NCBI RefSeq assembly: GCF_947179165.1
Contig: NC_077242.1
Location: forward strand, 76,055,097 to 76,119,096
DNA from: Solanum dulcamara
Lineage: Eukaryota > Streptophyta > Magnoliopsida > Solanales > Solanaceae
Length of the DNA: 64,000 nt
Reading direction: 5' to 3'
Shown here piece after piece: positions 24,779-36,780 of this stretch (position 1 is the stretch's first letter; every line of letters starts with the position of its first letter). The notes under the pieces were generated by a model. The model made no database searches, was not told the DNA's origin, and saw nothing but the letters and a program-made list of their open reading frames with translations. A program made the translations under genes and the position numbers.

Positions 24779-25032
24779 CAGTGATGAGATGGAGGAGATG
24801 ATCCGGGAAAGAGGTTACCAAGCAAGTGGAACTGTACTCGCCTCTTCCCCTTCTTGTCCTCATGTACTTCCGTTCTTCTTATTCTCGTATTCAGAACCAG
24901 AACAAGCTCTTCTTTAGCAGTCTTGCTTTGTTAGCTTCTTGTTAGCAGTACTAATTTGTAGCCTTTATTGACTCCGATGAATTCCGAGAGGAGATGCTTC
25001 ATACAGGTGTGGAAGGGCTTCACATCAAACGA
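24779..25032. other. GC-rich island of unknown origin
   Basis: About half of the first 120 bases are G or C, while the flanks are overwhelmingly A/T. The plus strand has a 42-codon ATG frame from 24792 (MEEMIRERGYQASG...) ending at TAG. The minus strand has an open stretch reading FDVKPFHTCMKHLLSEFIG. I do not recognise either product. The composition and texture resemble plant organelle (particularly mitochondrial) DNA, so a nuclear organelle insert is possible, but this is inference. Confidence 0.35.
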
Positions 25033-25928
25033 GTTAAATAAGAATTCAAAATAGACGTGACTAATGCAATAAGTAGACAAATAGTGTTCCGTCTAGATGG
25101 TTGTTTTCTTTTCGAAAGCATGAACACATTACCTAAATCATGTATATAAATCCTTTCACATAAAGGGTAAAATGATAATTGTTGACATGCACTTTCGGTA
25201 CCTGATGAAAATATAATTTAATATCGCGATAACGATCATATTTTATGACTAGAGATTTCTATGGAGACTAATACAGAAACTATCAATTAATTGATAGTAA
25301 ATATTAGATCATGGATCAAATTACAAGTGTATTTTTATTACTAAGAATTGATAAATTTCAATTCTTGAATTCATCTTTGAAATCCTTCGCTATTGATCAT
25401 AGATTTTGAATTTGAACTTCAAAAATAACAACAAACTTTATACAAAGTGCTTCTCCCTTAAAATAAATACTAATATAAAATTTTATTTAAATTAATCAAG
25501 TAAATTTCAAGCATTGATAATTAAATTAAAAACTTGGACCACCACACTAAATCATGCAGTAGGATATATCGTCAATTATATTTAAAAAGCAGCCGTTATA
25601 TCTGACATTAATAGAGAAAAAAGAAGTATATAAAATTAAAAAGACAAAAAGTTAAATAAATTAAAGTGATATAATTGGTTTAAAAATGATTTTGATATGA
25701 TTAGACCACGTTATAGATAGATTTATTAGAGTTGTTTTTCTCTTTTCCCCTTTTAGTCACGTGAGCAACAGTCTTTGTAAGAATTTTTTTTAATTAATTT
25801 TTTTTTCCGAGTATTTGATATCTACTTTGAGATCTCAAGTAATTCAATTTCACAATGCAGATTGTGACACGTACTCATGACGGAGAGCAAGCCTCTAAAC
25901 TTCGAAGAAGGAGTAGTACACATTAGGC
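25033..25928. other. AT-rich intergenic sequence
   Basis: No gene, RNA or complete mobile element recognised. Confidence 0.4.
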
Positions 25929-26280
25929 GAATTTCAATCAGAATGAGAGAAGAAAGTTAGAAATCTTATAAGAATGAGTTTAGAATCAATTGTTGAGACA
26001 TCTTATCGGTGAATCTCAAGGGACAAATACGTGTAAATCTTGACACAAAATGAATAATACTTTAATAGTTGGATTAGGATCGTTATATAAACTGAGGTCA
26101 ATACTAAGAAGAATTTCAATCGGAATGAGAGAAGAAAGTTAGAAACCTTATAAGAATGAGTTCAGAACCAATTGTTAGGGCATTTCATGGATGAATCTCA
26201 AGGAACAAATACGTACAAATCTTGACATAAAATGAATAATACCTTAACAGTTGAATCAGAATGGTTATATGAATTGAGAA
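25929..26280 (+). repeat. Tandem duplication of a 182-bp unit
   Basis: GAATTTCAATCAGAATGAGA at 25929 recurs as GAATTTCAATCGGAATGAGA at 26111, and the two following stretches match with scattered substitutions to about 26280. The unit contains sequence shared with dispersed copies near 22060, 55800 and 56080, so it probably derives from an LTR-like or other dispersed element. Confidence 0.7.
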
Positions 26281-27591
26281 AGCGACCGCACCTCTTATAC
26301 ATCAAGAAAATTAGCTTATCGATCTCGAATCACATGATTCTGGAAGACACATGAGTTCGAACCCTACATATAAGGCTTCTTATTGACTATTGAATGAACT
26401 ATATTCAAATTGAGCAAATGAATATCAAAGATTTTTACTTTAAAAAATTAACTAATTTGAGATGAAAACATAGTAATTGTATTTGTATTTAAAAAAAAAT
26501 ATGAAGGGTTTCCTTTAAAAAATATGGTGTCTTTTCCAAGATTTTATACTAAAGACCCAACTCTTTTTATAAACTTGCAATTCAAGCCCAAAACTTTCGA
26601 ATCATACCAAATAGACATGAAAGCGATTTTCTTTTTCCTTTTTCATACTATTCAAATTCAATTATATATTTTTTCTTGCAATTCGAGATTTTTTCTTTCT
26701 TAGAGCTCGAACTCGAGATTTCTGATTAAGGATAAAAAAGATTCAATCAATCCCGTAACAACTATCAACTATTTAGAAACTTTTATTTTTCGTCAATTAA
26801 AAAAATAATTATGTTTTAACTTTTGATTATAGTTAAAGTAGAAAAAAAAAGATTCATTAAGTTTGGTCACCTTCCAGAATGGAGAATAATTGTCTATGTA
26901 TATTGTATGCTGGCCCAATAACAATTTGGGGGCATATATTAGTATTTCTTATGAATCAGAATATAATTACAAAAGAATTTGTCTGATTTTTTTTTTCAAA
27001 GGATTAGATAACCGATTTTTATTTGGGTTTGGTTTGATTTTGTATTTTTAAAAAGCGATAATATTTGATTTGATTCAAAAAATCCGAAGGTTAAACGAAC
27101 CAACAAATTCTATACAATTTTTTTTATATAATTATATATACATAATATATTGTTTTTATAAATAATTTTAAATATCTTATATATTTATTTATAATTTATA
27201 TGTGAAAACAAAAAAGCCCAAACAAAAAGTCCAGCAAAATGTCAAATCAGGTCCAAGCCCAAAATCAACAAAAATAAAACAAAAGGAACAATAATCAATA
27301 CCAATTTCTTATTATTGGGTGACGAGTGATTGGTGGATTATTTCGTCATTCTTCGTTTGTTGACTAATTTATTTTTCTATTCGCTTATTTTATTTTTTGA
27401 TTTTATTTTCGTATATGATTAATTAATTAGAGAGCATTTCCACCTATAATGAGTCATATTCCTCGTCAATCTTGATAGTCATATATGTCAATGCATTGCA
27501 AATTCAAGTGGTATCGAAATCAAAATTTTCGTTAAGGAAAATTCAAAAAAAAAATAAATAAAAAACATAAAGATTTCAAAGAAATTCAATA

Positions 27592-27595
<4 letters not shown>

Positions 27596-27635
<40 letters not shown>
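27596..27635. repeat. (TA)n microsatellite
   Basis: An uninterrupted alternating TA run of about 40 bp. Confidence 0.9.
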
Positions 27636-27638
<3 letters not shown>

Positions 27639-27769
27639 ATAAAATAAATTAACTTAGCAATTTATTAAGAAAAAAAATAGTAAGAGAATGAAAGAATTTT
27701 TTGTGTTTCTTTTCATTCTGCGCTGCCTTATTTATAGGTAGAAGATAATAATTAAGAGAGGAGATAACG

Positions 27770-27848
27770 CGTGAAGAAAAGAAAAGAAAAAGAAGCAGAG
27801 AAAAGAAAAAGGAAAAGGAAAAGAGGAAAGAGACATTCACTTTCTTTT

Positions 27849-27934
<86 letters not shown>
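27770..27934. repeat. Homopurine tract followed by an approximately 80-bp (AT)n microsatellite
   Basis: 27770-27834 is almost entirely A and G on the plus strand (GAAAAG/GGAAAA units). After a short spacer, 27854-27934 is an uninterrupted AT run. The frames read through it on both strands are not genes. Confidence 0.88.
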
Positions 27935-27937
<3 letters not shown>

Positions 27938-28854
27938 GATTAACCTACGCACATTATAAACGACTTTAAAGTTCAATTTTTTCCTCTGTTCATTAAATAG
28001 TTAACAATATAACATTCAATGTACCTAGACATCTTTATTCAACAACAAAAAAAAAAATTGCAATATAACCAAAAAAAAAGAAAAGTTTTTCTTTCAAAAA
28101 AGAGTCAATTCAAGGACCCCTAGAAATCTAGGATAATTGACCATAAATATGGAAATGGCACATTAAATGTTAGTCACGACTTGACCCCCCAAAAAAAACA
28201 TTATGGTTGTGTAGACAAGTTACTTAACAGGCTAATAAAGTCTCTTTTATTATAATTTATTATTACTTCTATTTTTTTCTCAAGTCAAAAACAACAACAA
28301 TATCGTAACGAATGTAATTTTACGAATGAAATTTATGAAGGGGTAAAGTAAATATAAATTTTATTCTATCTTGATAATTAGAGAGATTGTTTTCGATAGA
28401 CCATCGATTCAAGATTGATAATGTCTAATCGTCTATACTATTAAAAATGATGGTAAAGTAATAAATATTCCTCTATCTTTAACCAAATATCTCGATTTCA
28501 AACCCTAAATATGAAATCGCCTTTAATACATAACACTTTATTCTCCAAAATAAAACTTTTCAGCACTAAATTAAATTAATCGGACCTCAAATAAATACCG
28601 AATATTGAATGAAAACCAAACCCAATATGATTGAATTGAACCATTCAATAGCGTATTTTGACCGTCACCAACATATAGTAAAGAAGGTAATCATACAAAG
28701 ATAGCTATATAATTTATTTATATCTCTTGCAGTTTTGTCCCCAAAAAAATTAATTTTTTTTATTATTATTTTGTCTCGATCTCTTATTTTTATTAAAAAA
28801 TTATATAACTAAAATAACATTTGTAATAAATCATATCCCTCACTAAGTATTATT

Positions 28855-29112
28855 CTCTTCGTCCTGTATTAGTTGGTCATTTTTTCTTTTATACGTATGT
28901 TAAAAAATTATAAATAAAAAGATAATTTTACTAATTCACCTCTTAAAATACTTTTTGAGAATTTTATAAACAAATGTGAACACTTTCGAAAAGAATTTAT
29001 AACAAATATAATATTAAAAAAATTAATTAATTCTTTTTTAATTCAGTAAGATGAACAACTAATATAAAATAACTATATTTAATAAGATGACCAACTAATA
29101 TGGAATGGAGAG
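28855..29112. mobile_element. Stowaway-like MITE
   Basis: The left end CTCTTCGTCCTGTATTAGTT, then GGTCA, is inverted at the right end as TGACC, then AACTAATATGGAATGGAGAG. The element is flanked by TA (29113-29114 on the right), the standard Stowaway target. The interior is AT-rich and non-coding. Confidence 0.65.
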
Positions 29113-30125
29113 TACTGCCTCTAAATTTTATTTTCAAACAATTCTCTTTAGATTTTCAACTTTGACCATCTTAATGGATTAACAAAATATAATTGAATGA
29201 TACCACTATAGTATAAACTTTGATGGAATAATATGTATGAAGGGCAGGGTCTTTCACTAAATTCTAACGATTGTACGATAGAAAATTATAATAAATTCAG
29301 TGAAATCTTATAAGTGATCGGGGTTTAATGATAAGAGTGTATGTAAATTTTATTCTACCTCGTAACGGTAGAGAAATTTTTTATTTAAAAATTCTTGATT
29401 CAAATAATACATATCAAAACAGTATTTTCAATATTGTGATGAAAAAAATAATTCTACTACTGTTTTGATTAAATACAAACAAAATAATATTATCTATTAT
29501 ACTGAAGTAGGTTTTGTTTTTTTGATATTACCAAGAATAACGATTGCGAATTTCGTATAAATGAAAGAAAAATTGAACATGATGACCCATTCACAAAGAC
29601 AAAAATGGACAAATAGAAAGAATGAACTTGAGTGAAATTAGTTGGTTGTTATTCCAAACCAACCGGCATTTATATCTTTGTCCAATTTAATAGAGTTGAA
29701 AATATAGGTCAATTATATTTATTGTTTTAGAGATAAAAATTATAAATTTTGTTATTGAATTTATTTTTTTATGTATGGATGAAGTGAGATAATACAATAT
29801 TTGTCAGAATATTATAAGTTATGTATTACAAAGATCGAGAGAGGGTGAGAGAAATTGAACCTTATGAGTTTTGGATTCTACGACACAATTTGATTAATTA
29901 TTCTAGTAACTGAATTCTAAATTATTTTGATACATATTTAATGATTCTTTTTTATTAGAAATATGAGATTTAGATCAAAGCTATTGAGTTATATTGAATC
30001 CACATGTTATATTATATAAGATCATATATTTTTATTCACGTATATAATATACATAGTCAACGCTAAATCCTTTTAATTTTTCATATATTTTACTTTATTA
30101 TATTTTAAATTTCTTAGTAAAGATT

Positions 30126-30221
30126 CAAAGTCCACATGTAATATATAACATATTAAATGTTACAATAGTTGTACAAAGTCCACATGTAATATATAACATA
30201 TTAAATGTTACAATAGTTGTA
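30126..30221 (+). repeat. Perfect tandem duplication of 48 bp
   Basis: 30126-30173 and 30174-30221 are identical over 48 bases, beginning CAAAGTCCACATGTAATA and ending TAGTTGTA. Confidence 0.95.
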
Positions 30222-30705
30222 CTTGGTACATAGTGGTAGTTCATAATTGAAAAAGACAACACAATCCAGTGCAAGTCAATTGATAGGAATAATAATTAAT
30301 TAAAAGATGTAGACATTGTTCTAAATTTCCATGGAACTTCTTAAAGGACTTATTCAACAAAATTGCACATGAATAATTAAAACAAAAATAACATTAGGAA
30401 TTTTATGGTACAAATGCTATAGTTGTGCCTTAATTATGTTACCATAAGTCATTTTCTTTTTATTCTTTTGCTTCTTCTTTTTTCTAATTAACTTCATGAG
30501 ATAGACAATAAAAATATGAATACATCTCAATCACAAATCAACTAAATATTTTTTGAAATCCAAGTACTTTTTTATTGAAATTTTTTCATATATATATTTT
30601 TTAAATATCTTAAATTAACAATTATTATGAATTATAGTACTTTTTACACAGTTTTCAACTATGTAATCTTATTTGAAAAAACTCAAAAAATTTATATTTG
30701 AATTT

Positions 30706-31815
30706 ACGAACAAAATTAAATTGTTTGACTCTCGAAATTCAAACAAAAATACATAAACTCCAAAGAAAACGGCGTACGCCTTTCGAAAATAATGAGTATC
30801 ATTTAATAGGTCGCACCAATAGACCCACAAAATGTGAGCTCAAACAGAACCGGTCATACATATTTCAAAAAATTTATGGACTAATACTCACGAAACATTG
30901 AAATAATCCTGAATTTCTATTTGGTGAAACATAAACTCCAAAAAAGTGGCAATCGGCTTTCAAAAATAATGAGTATCATTTAATAGGTGTCATCAATGAA
31001 ACCACAAAATTTGAGCTCAAAAAGAATCGATTACACATATTTTGAAAAAATCATAGACGAATATTAATGAAAAATCAAGATGATCTTGAATTTCTCTTTC
31101 ATGGCACATAAACTCTAAAAAAAGAAAAGCCATGTATGCCTTTCAAAAATGGTATCATTTAATAGGTCATCACCAATGGTCCCACAAAATTGGAGCTCAA
31201 ACAGAGTCCGTCACACATGTTTAGAAAAATTCATGACATTAACACATGAAAAATCGAGAAAATCCTAAATTCCTGTTTCTAAGGCATACACTCCAAAAAA
31301 AGTGATGTTTGTCTTTCAAAAATAATGAGTACTATTTAATAGATCGTCACTAATAAACCCACAAAATTTGAGCTCAAACAGAGTTTGTGACACATATTAC
31401 AGAAAATTCATTGAGTAATGCATACAAAAAATCGTGATAATCTTTCGTAACACATAAACTCCTAAAATAGTCACACTTGCCTTTCGAAAATAATGAATAT
31501 CATTTAATAAGTTGTCACCAATGATCCCAAAGAATTTGAGCTCAAACAGAATCGATCACACATATTTCAAAAATTATTGAATTAATACACACTGAAAACT
31601 CGAAATAATCTTGAATTTTTGTTTTTTGACCTTGAAACGCCATGATATCAGTTGTTACACGACAATAAGTATTGATCAACAAAAATTGTTTCGAATGGAC
31701 ACACTAAATTCGGCAAGATCAGAGTTGATCCAATAAATTTCAATAAATCTATGTACTAACACACTACAAGAACTCAAAACAAATCATAGTCTTGTTTTGT
31801 TACCCTGAAATGCCA
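30706..31815 (+). repeat. Satellite-like array: about six diverged copies of a 178-bp monomer
   Basis: The marker ACATAAACTCC (or a variant) recurs at about 30751, 30929, 31106, 31284, 31452 and, more diverged, 31630, with a remnant of a seventh start at about 31803. Spacings are 178, 177, 178, 168, 178 and about 174 bp. Each of the first five units also carries AATGAGTATCATTTAATAGG, ACAAAATTTGAGCTCAAACA and ACACATATTT, in that order. Divergence rises toward the right end. No coding function is apparent, and the 67-codon frame at 30698-30901 falls inside it. Confidence 0.85.
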
Positions 31816-33140
31816 AAAAAAATGTTAATCATGACGGTGCAATAATTATTAATTACCAATATATATATTTACGTTACTTTTATACGTGTATATTCTTGTT
31901 GTTACAAGGTATTTCTTGGAAAATAAAATAATGTTCGCAAATTAAATTATAAATGATGATGTATGTTTATTTAGACAAATTATGTGCTTAATATATAATT
32001 AATATTTGTTTGCTTAAAATTCATTATATGTATGTATTTTCCTTTAATGAATTATTTGCATGTTTTGACTTGTATAACAAATCAATATGACCAAATCTAT
32101 CAATATGAGTTGTGATAAAATAGTTGACATCTTTCTAATTTTTACTCAAAGATTTCGAATTCGAGCTTCTGAGAATGGAAAAATTCTTATTGAAGTACGC
32201 ACCTTGAAATAATTAAATTTCTTTCAGATAAGAGGACCCCTTTTTTGGGCGGATGGACTTCGCCGTTCTTTTCCAACTAAAATCGAAAGGGCTGTATCAC
32301 AAACGACCCAAGAGCCTGCCACTAGAACTCAACCCTTAAGAGGCTAAGGTCCAAGGGATACAATACACAAATTCAAATTCAATCGGATCTCAATACGAAT
32401 TTAAAAAAAAATTGACCAAGTCCAAAGAGGGTATTGTGCTTTATCTTTTTTTACGCAAAATTAATCAAATTGATCCAAAAATATAATACCAAGAAACTGC
32501 GGAAGAATCTAATGACTTTCTTCATGGTTTATTTATTTAGCTTACAATAATCTTTTAAAACGTAACGTTGCGGATCTGTTTTATGTATGAATAAAAAGTT
32601 TTAAAAAATACAATCAGACCTTTCTCATAACAATAATCAATATTTTTTTGGAACTAATTTTTCATGTTATGTTTTATTATATATGTTCTCTATCAGTAGC
32701 AGAATCAAAAATTTTACTAAGGGATATTAAAATATAAAGAAGTAAAATTTACGAAGACATTAAGGGGTGTCAGTATATTGTAATATATACATAAAAAGAA
32801 TATTTTTACCTAGCTAATATTGAAATAGTAATTCAAAGTTGGAGTAGGAAATCAAATTTATTTAGAATTTGATATTTATTTAATTTATATCTATAGAGTA
32901 TATGAATAAGTTTCCTAATCCTAATTAAATTAGGTTTTGCATTATTATTATAAACAGAGGTGTTGTTATACCTATTTTCTATAGTGCTTTTACATGGTCA
33001 ACTTTCTTCTTTCAAGAATCTGTACTTCTATTAATGGTAATTATTTAATCCCTCAATTACTTTTATACAATTAACAACACCAAAACGCGTGGATATTATT
33101 TCATATAACAAATATAGAATCCTCTTCTTTTTATTTTTTT
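31816..33140. other. Intergenic sequence upstream of the gamma-glutamyl peptidase gene
   Basis: Mostly AT-rich. It contains a GC-richer island at about 32230-32420, with no recognised product, and a truncated copy of the CAGACCT.TCT MITE at about 32610-32700. I see no exon. Confidence 0.45.
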
Positions 33141-33144
33141 CGTC

Positions 33145-33152
33145 TATAAATA
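33145..33152 (+). promoter_or_regulatory. TATA box of the gamma-glutamyl peptidase gene
   Basis: TATAAATA lies 133 bp upstream of the ATG at 33285, after a T/C-rich stretch, placing a start site near 33175-33185 and a leader of roughly 100 nt. Confidence 0.6.
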
Positions 33153-33284
33153 CAACCATTTATCTACTCAATCTCAAACAGAAACCAACAAATAGAATTT
33201 CCATTTTCATTCACACACACATAGTGACAATACATTTTTTTTTTTGATTTTTTTTCTTCTATACTTAAAAACAACAACTAGAGA

Positions 33285-35896
33285 ATGAAGATTGAAGGTG
33301 GGAAAATCAGGAAATATGCTTTATTATTAGCTGCAAAAGATTCAGAATATGTTAAGAAAATGTATGGAGGATATTTCAATGTGTTTGTTGAAGCTTTTGG
33401 TGATGAAGAATTTGGAGAAAAATGGGATTTGTTTAGAGTTGTTGATGGTGAATTTCCAGAAATGGATGAACTTATTAATTATGAAGGATTTGTAGTAAGT
33501 GGAAGTCCTTTTGATGCATATGGGAATGAGCATTGGATTCTCAAACTTTGTCTACTTTTGCAAACTTTGTATTTGATGCAAAAGAAAGTTCTTGGCATTT
33601 GCTTTGGACATCAGGTATGTCAAATAGTTTTAATTTTATATACTGACAATGTAAAAACATAATCAGGACATTTAAATAATAATTGCATGTGTCATATGTA
33701 ACTGGTGGGATTAGTAATCAGAAAAATAAGATAGATCACCTGCTATTTAGTGTCAGCGTAAGAACTTTTTACACTATCAAAGTATTAATTACATCCATGA
33801 GAAAAAAAAAGTAGCAAAAGTCTTTTGCCAACACATGCAAAATGAGAATTACTAGAAAATCGCTAATTTCTGATGGAATCCATCCGAATTTAGCTCATTG
33901 ATGAAGTTTCTAATGAGTCAAATTTAGATGAGACGTCTATCGAAAATGAACGATTTTTTGGTAATGGAATAGGGGTGATATTTTCTAAAAAGGTCAACTT
34001 GATGCATTGATTCATCCCGAGTTTATGCAAGGTTGGGAAAAGGATTGCACCACACATGAGTGTGATGTAAACGGTATATTTTGTCACAATGATATGATTT
34101 CACGGTTCAAATCTGTAACTTATAAATTATATAAGGAGATAATTTTGTCATTAGTGGAAGTGTTGATAATTTTATCATTACTTGAAGACTTGAAGTGTTG
34201 ATCCTTCAAAGATATTTTCTATGAATAAAAAGAATCATCCAACAAGTTGGGTAAAGTACAAATACTAAAGTGCAAAAGGATACCATTGCACTTGCTAAGT
34301 ACATGCATATTCTTATTCTAAAAGGATGACCTTTTTCTTTGATATGTGTTTGTTTCATTTTTCAAATAAAAAGAAAATTTTGGATATAGAGAATGTTATA
34401 TATATGTCTAACATAATTACTAAATATTTTTATATCCATATATAGGTTTTGTGTAGAGCTTTGGGAGGAAAAGTTGGAAAGGCCAACAATGGTTGGGATA
34501 TTGGACTAAGGAAATTGAACATTGTGAAGGACTTCTCAACACATAGCTTCCTTAGTGATTTGGATGAAATCCCACCAGCAATTTCAATTATTGAGTGCCA
34601 CCAAGATGAGGTAATACATCTCTTTTTTTTTTTTCTATTATGAAATCATTACTTTGAAATTCTTGTCAATTTATGTGGAACACAAAATAAGTATAAAGTC
34701 AGTCAATCACTAACTATGCTATCACCAACATTTTCCATGCATATTCGACTTTCTAGAATAGTGCAAAATAATTTATATATTATCAGGTCACCTAAAAGAT
34801 AATTACATGCATGTAATTATTCGTAAAAAATAAGAATAGTAACATGAGAAATAAGGCATGTTATTTGCTAACAATAAATGAACGATGGATGTAGCTTTTA
34901 GTTGCCACTTCAATCGAATTCAGTATTTTCGATACGAAACATGAATATATATTTGAAAAAGTACACTAGAACTACTTTAACGTCTGAAATTCATTGTGTT
35001 CAAATCCTTGTTCCGACTTTGGTTAAAATATCATGATAGTGCAAAAATCTCAGAACTGAACGTCTATCCCTAGTCCTAGATAAACTACTTATCTATCTCT
35101 TTTGTGTCGAGAAAAACTTCTATTTTTTCTTATATACGATATTACTATCAGTATATATAAATTAAATCGGATTTGAACAGGTGTGGGAAGTGCCAAAGGG
35201 AGCAGAAATAGTAGCAATTTCAGAAAAGACAAATGTGGAGATGTTCACAATGGGAGATCATATTTTAGGTATACAAGGCCATCCTGAATATACCAAAGAT
35301 ATACTATCTAATCTCATTGATCGTCTACTTTCCAATGGTTCCATTCAGGTACTTATAAATTTTTTAAATTAGCACTTTTAATCCCTTAAATATCGATGGA
35401 TATATTATGATTTCAATTAAGCACATTTAACCTTCAATAATTTAATATATATGCACATCTGATCCTTCTGACCATAAATCTTCACAAATTCAACGATTTA
35501 TTAAGTACTAAACTGTGATTTTTAGTCCTTATGTGATATTTGGTTACTAAACATATTTGATCCCTTTGACCGTAAATCTTCACAAATTTATTAGTAATCG
35601 AGGGACCAATGTGCAATTAACCTTTATAAATTTATTGACAAGAATATTGATATTTTTAAATTTATCTTCTTTTTTTTTATTTCATGATTTTGTGATTATT
35701 TCATGTAATTTTTCCTTTCTAATCAATTTTTTTTTCTCTTTATGCTTATATATATATATATATATATATACAGAGTGGATTTGCAGAAGATGCAAAATCT
35801 AAGCTTTATAAAGCTGAGCCAGATAGGAACTGTTTGGAAAGAATTTGCAAGAAATTTCTCAAAAGGGAAATGGCATTTATCAAGGGCAAAATATAA
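33285..35896 (+). CDS. GGP: Gamma-glutamyl peptidase (class I glutamine amidotransferase-like), GGP family
   Basis: A predicted cytosolic cysteine hydrolase that removes the gamma-glutamyl residue from glutathione conjugates. Exons are 33285-33614, 34446-34610, 35181-35348 and 35774-35896, all in phase 0, giving 261 residues (family about 250). The nucleophile elbow GICFGHQ carries Cys106, and the catalytic His199 and Glu201 lie in [17 protein letters not shown] (72-80) is the conserved oxyanion-side loop. The triad is therefore intact and the fold complete. The start [17 protein letters not shown] is the first ATG after a TATA box. Family knowledge: Arabidopsis GGP1 and GGP3 act in glucosinolate and camalexin synthesis. 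Solanaceae make neither, so the substrate here is open (general glutathione-conjugate turnover is an inference). Intron 1 carries an Au-SINE fragment, and the last intron ends in a TA run directly before the acceptor. Confidence 0.93.
34015..34150 (-). mobile_element. Degenerate Au-type SINE in intron 1 of the gamma-glutamyl peptidase gene (minus strand)
   Basis: On the plus strand the order is GTTTATGCAAGGTTGGGAAA, ATTGCACCACACATGAGTGT, GATGTAAACGGTATATTTTG, then TTTCACGGTTCAAATCTGTA and ACTTATAAATTATATAAGGA. This is the reverse complement of the Au-SINE layout, with the B-box region in the ACGGTTCAAATCTGTAAC part. The frames across it are not exons. Confidence 0.5.
35747..35770. repeat. Short (TA)n run at the intron 3 acceptor of the peptidase gene
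   Basis: About 24 bp of TA repeats end at the CAG acceptor (35771-35773). It replaces the usual pyrimidine tract next to the acceptor; a T-rich stretch lies just upstream. Confidence 0.75.
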
Positions 35897-36369
35897 TATT
35901 TCAAACCTTGTATTTTCTTGGTTATGTGTCTTTGTATTTTATTTTTTTAACGTTATGATCAAAATAATCAAGTGTAATGTTGAATTGTTGATCACATAGA
36001 AAAATTATGTGAACCTAACACAAGGTAATTAATACTTTTGTATACCCCCTTTTGATCCTAATATATACATGTTGAAATTCAATCTACAATACATGATCTT
36101 ATAAAAAATTTATTGATATGAAATTTATAAGTTCCTTTCCATTTAATTTGCGAGTTTAAATATAATTATTGATCGCTCTTATGAAAATATATAAAGTAAT
36201 ATAACTCACTCCAGCAAGGAACATTACATTCTTCATGTCAAAACTAATTTAAAAGTTCTAGCTAGGGATGGAGCTAGAGGGCTGAAGGGGTTCAACTTAT
36301 GATTAAGGAAGGATCACATTCTTTAATGTGGTAGGAGACTAAATTTAAGTATATCTTTTTTATATAGTG

Positions 36370-36525
36370 GAGTTCGAGTCAACTTTCGCGTATCTAGACT
36401 AATTCCGCAAGATACCTGTCACCTCCACTAGCAACAGATACCAGGTAACTCTGTCCACCAAAGCTAGAACAGATGAAAAGAATCGCCTAATGTTTATTTT
36501 TGTCTTAGTTTTGATACTTAAGTAT
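36370..36525 (-). mobile_element. Truncated SolS SINE (minus strand)
   Basis: It shares GATACCTGTCACCTCC, AACTCTGTCCACCAA and GAATCGCCTAATGTTT with the intact copy 400 bp to the right, but lacks the Pol III box end, so it is a 5'-truncated or decayed copy. Confidence 0.5.
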
Positions 36526-36780
36526 TTACTATCAATGTTTCGAAAATTTAAGACTAAGTTTTATATTACATGAAGTGAAGTGGTCAAAATATACAACTCA
36601 AATTTTCTCTATAATATTCCATTAATTTGTTTTTAACATATTGACAATCGACGAACATTCCTATGAAGACTTGAGACGATTAATTTGACTGTAGTAAAAT
36701 TCCTTGGCTGCCTCTTTCTTACTATATCACTAAATATTTGACTTTCTTTTTCCATTGATTTTCTTTTAATTTCTATAGTT

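Larger units (their letters stand above)
26281..30125. other. Gene-poor AT-rich region with microsatellites
   Basis: No gene seen. It holds two long TA arrays (27596-27635 and 27854-27934), a purine-rich tract (27770-27834) and a Stowaway MITE (28855-29112). Near 26280-26390 a stretch with AGTTCGAACCC on the plus strand might be a SINE relic. The open frames over the TA arrays are (IY)n artefacts. Confidence 0.5.

Noticed and set aside
26280..26400. Possible tRNA gene (AGTTCGAACCC motif)
   Set aside because: No cloverleaf could be formed around it. At most it is a decayed SINE.
27752..27976. Frames rich in alternating Ile-Tyr on both strands
   Set aside because: They are translations of the AT microsatellite.
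30698..30901. 67-codon frame
   Set aside because: It lies inside the 178-bp tandem array, and the other monomers do not preserve it.
30706..31815. CRISPR-like array
   Set aside because: The whole 178-bp unit repeats with no separate unique spacers, and this is a plant chromosome.
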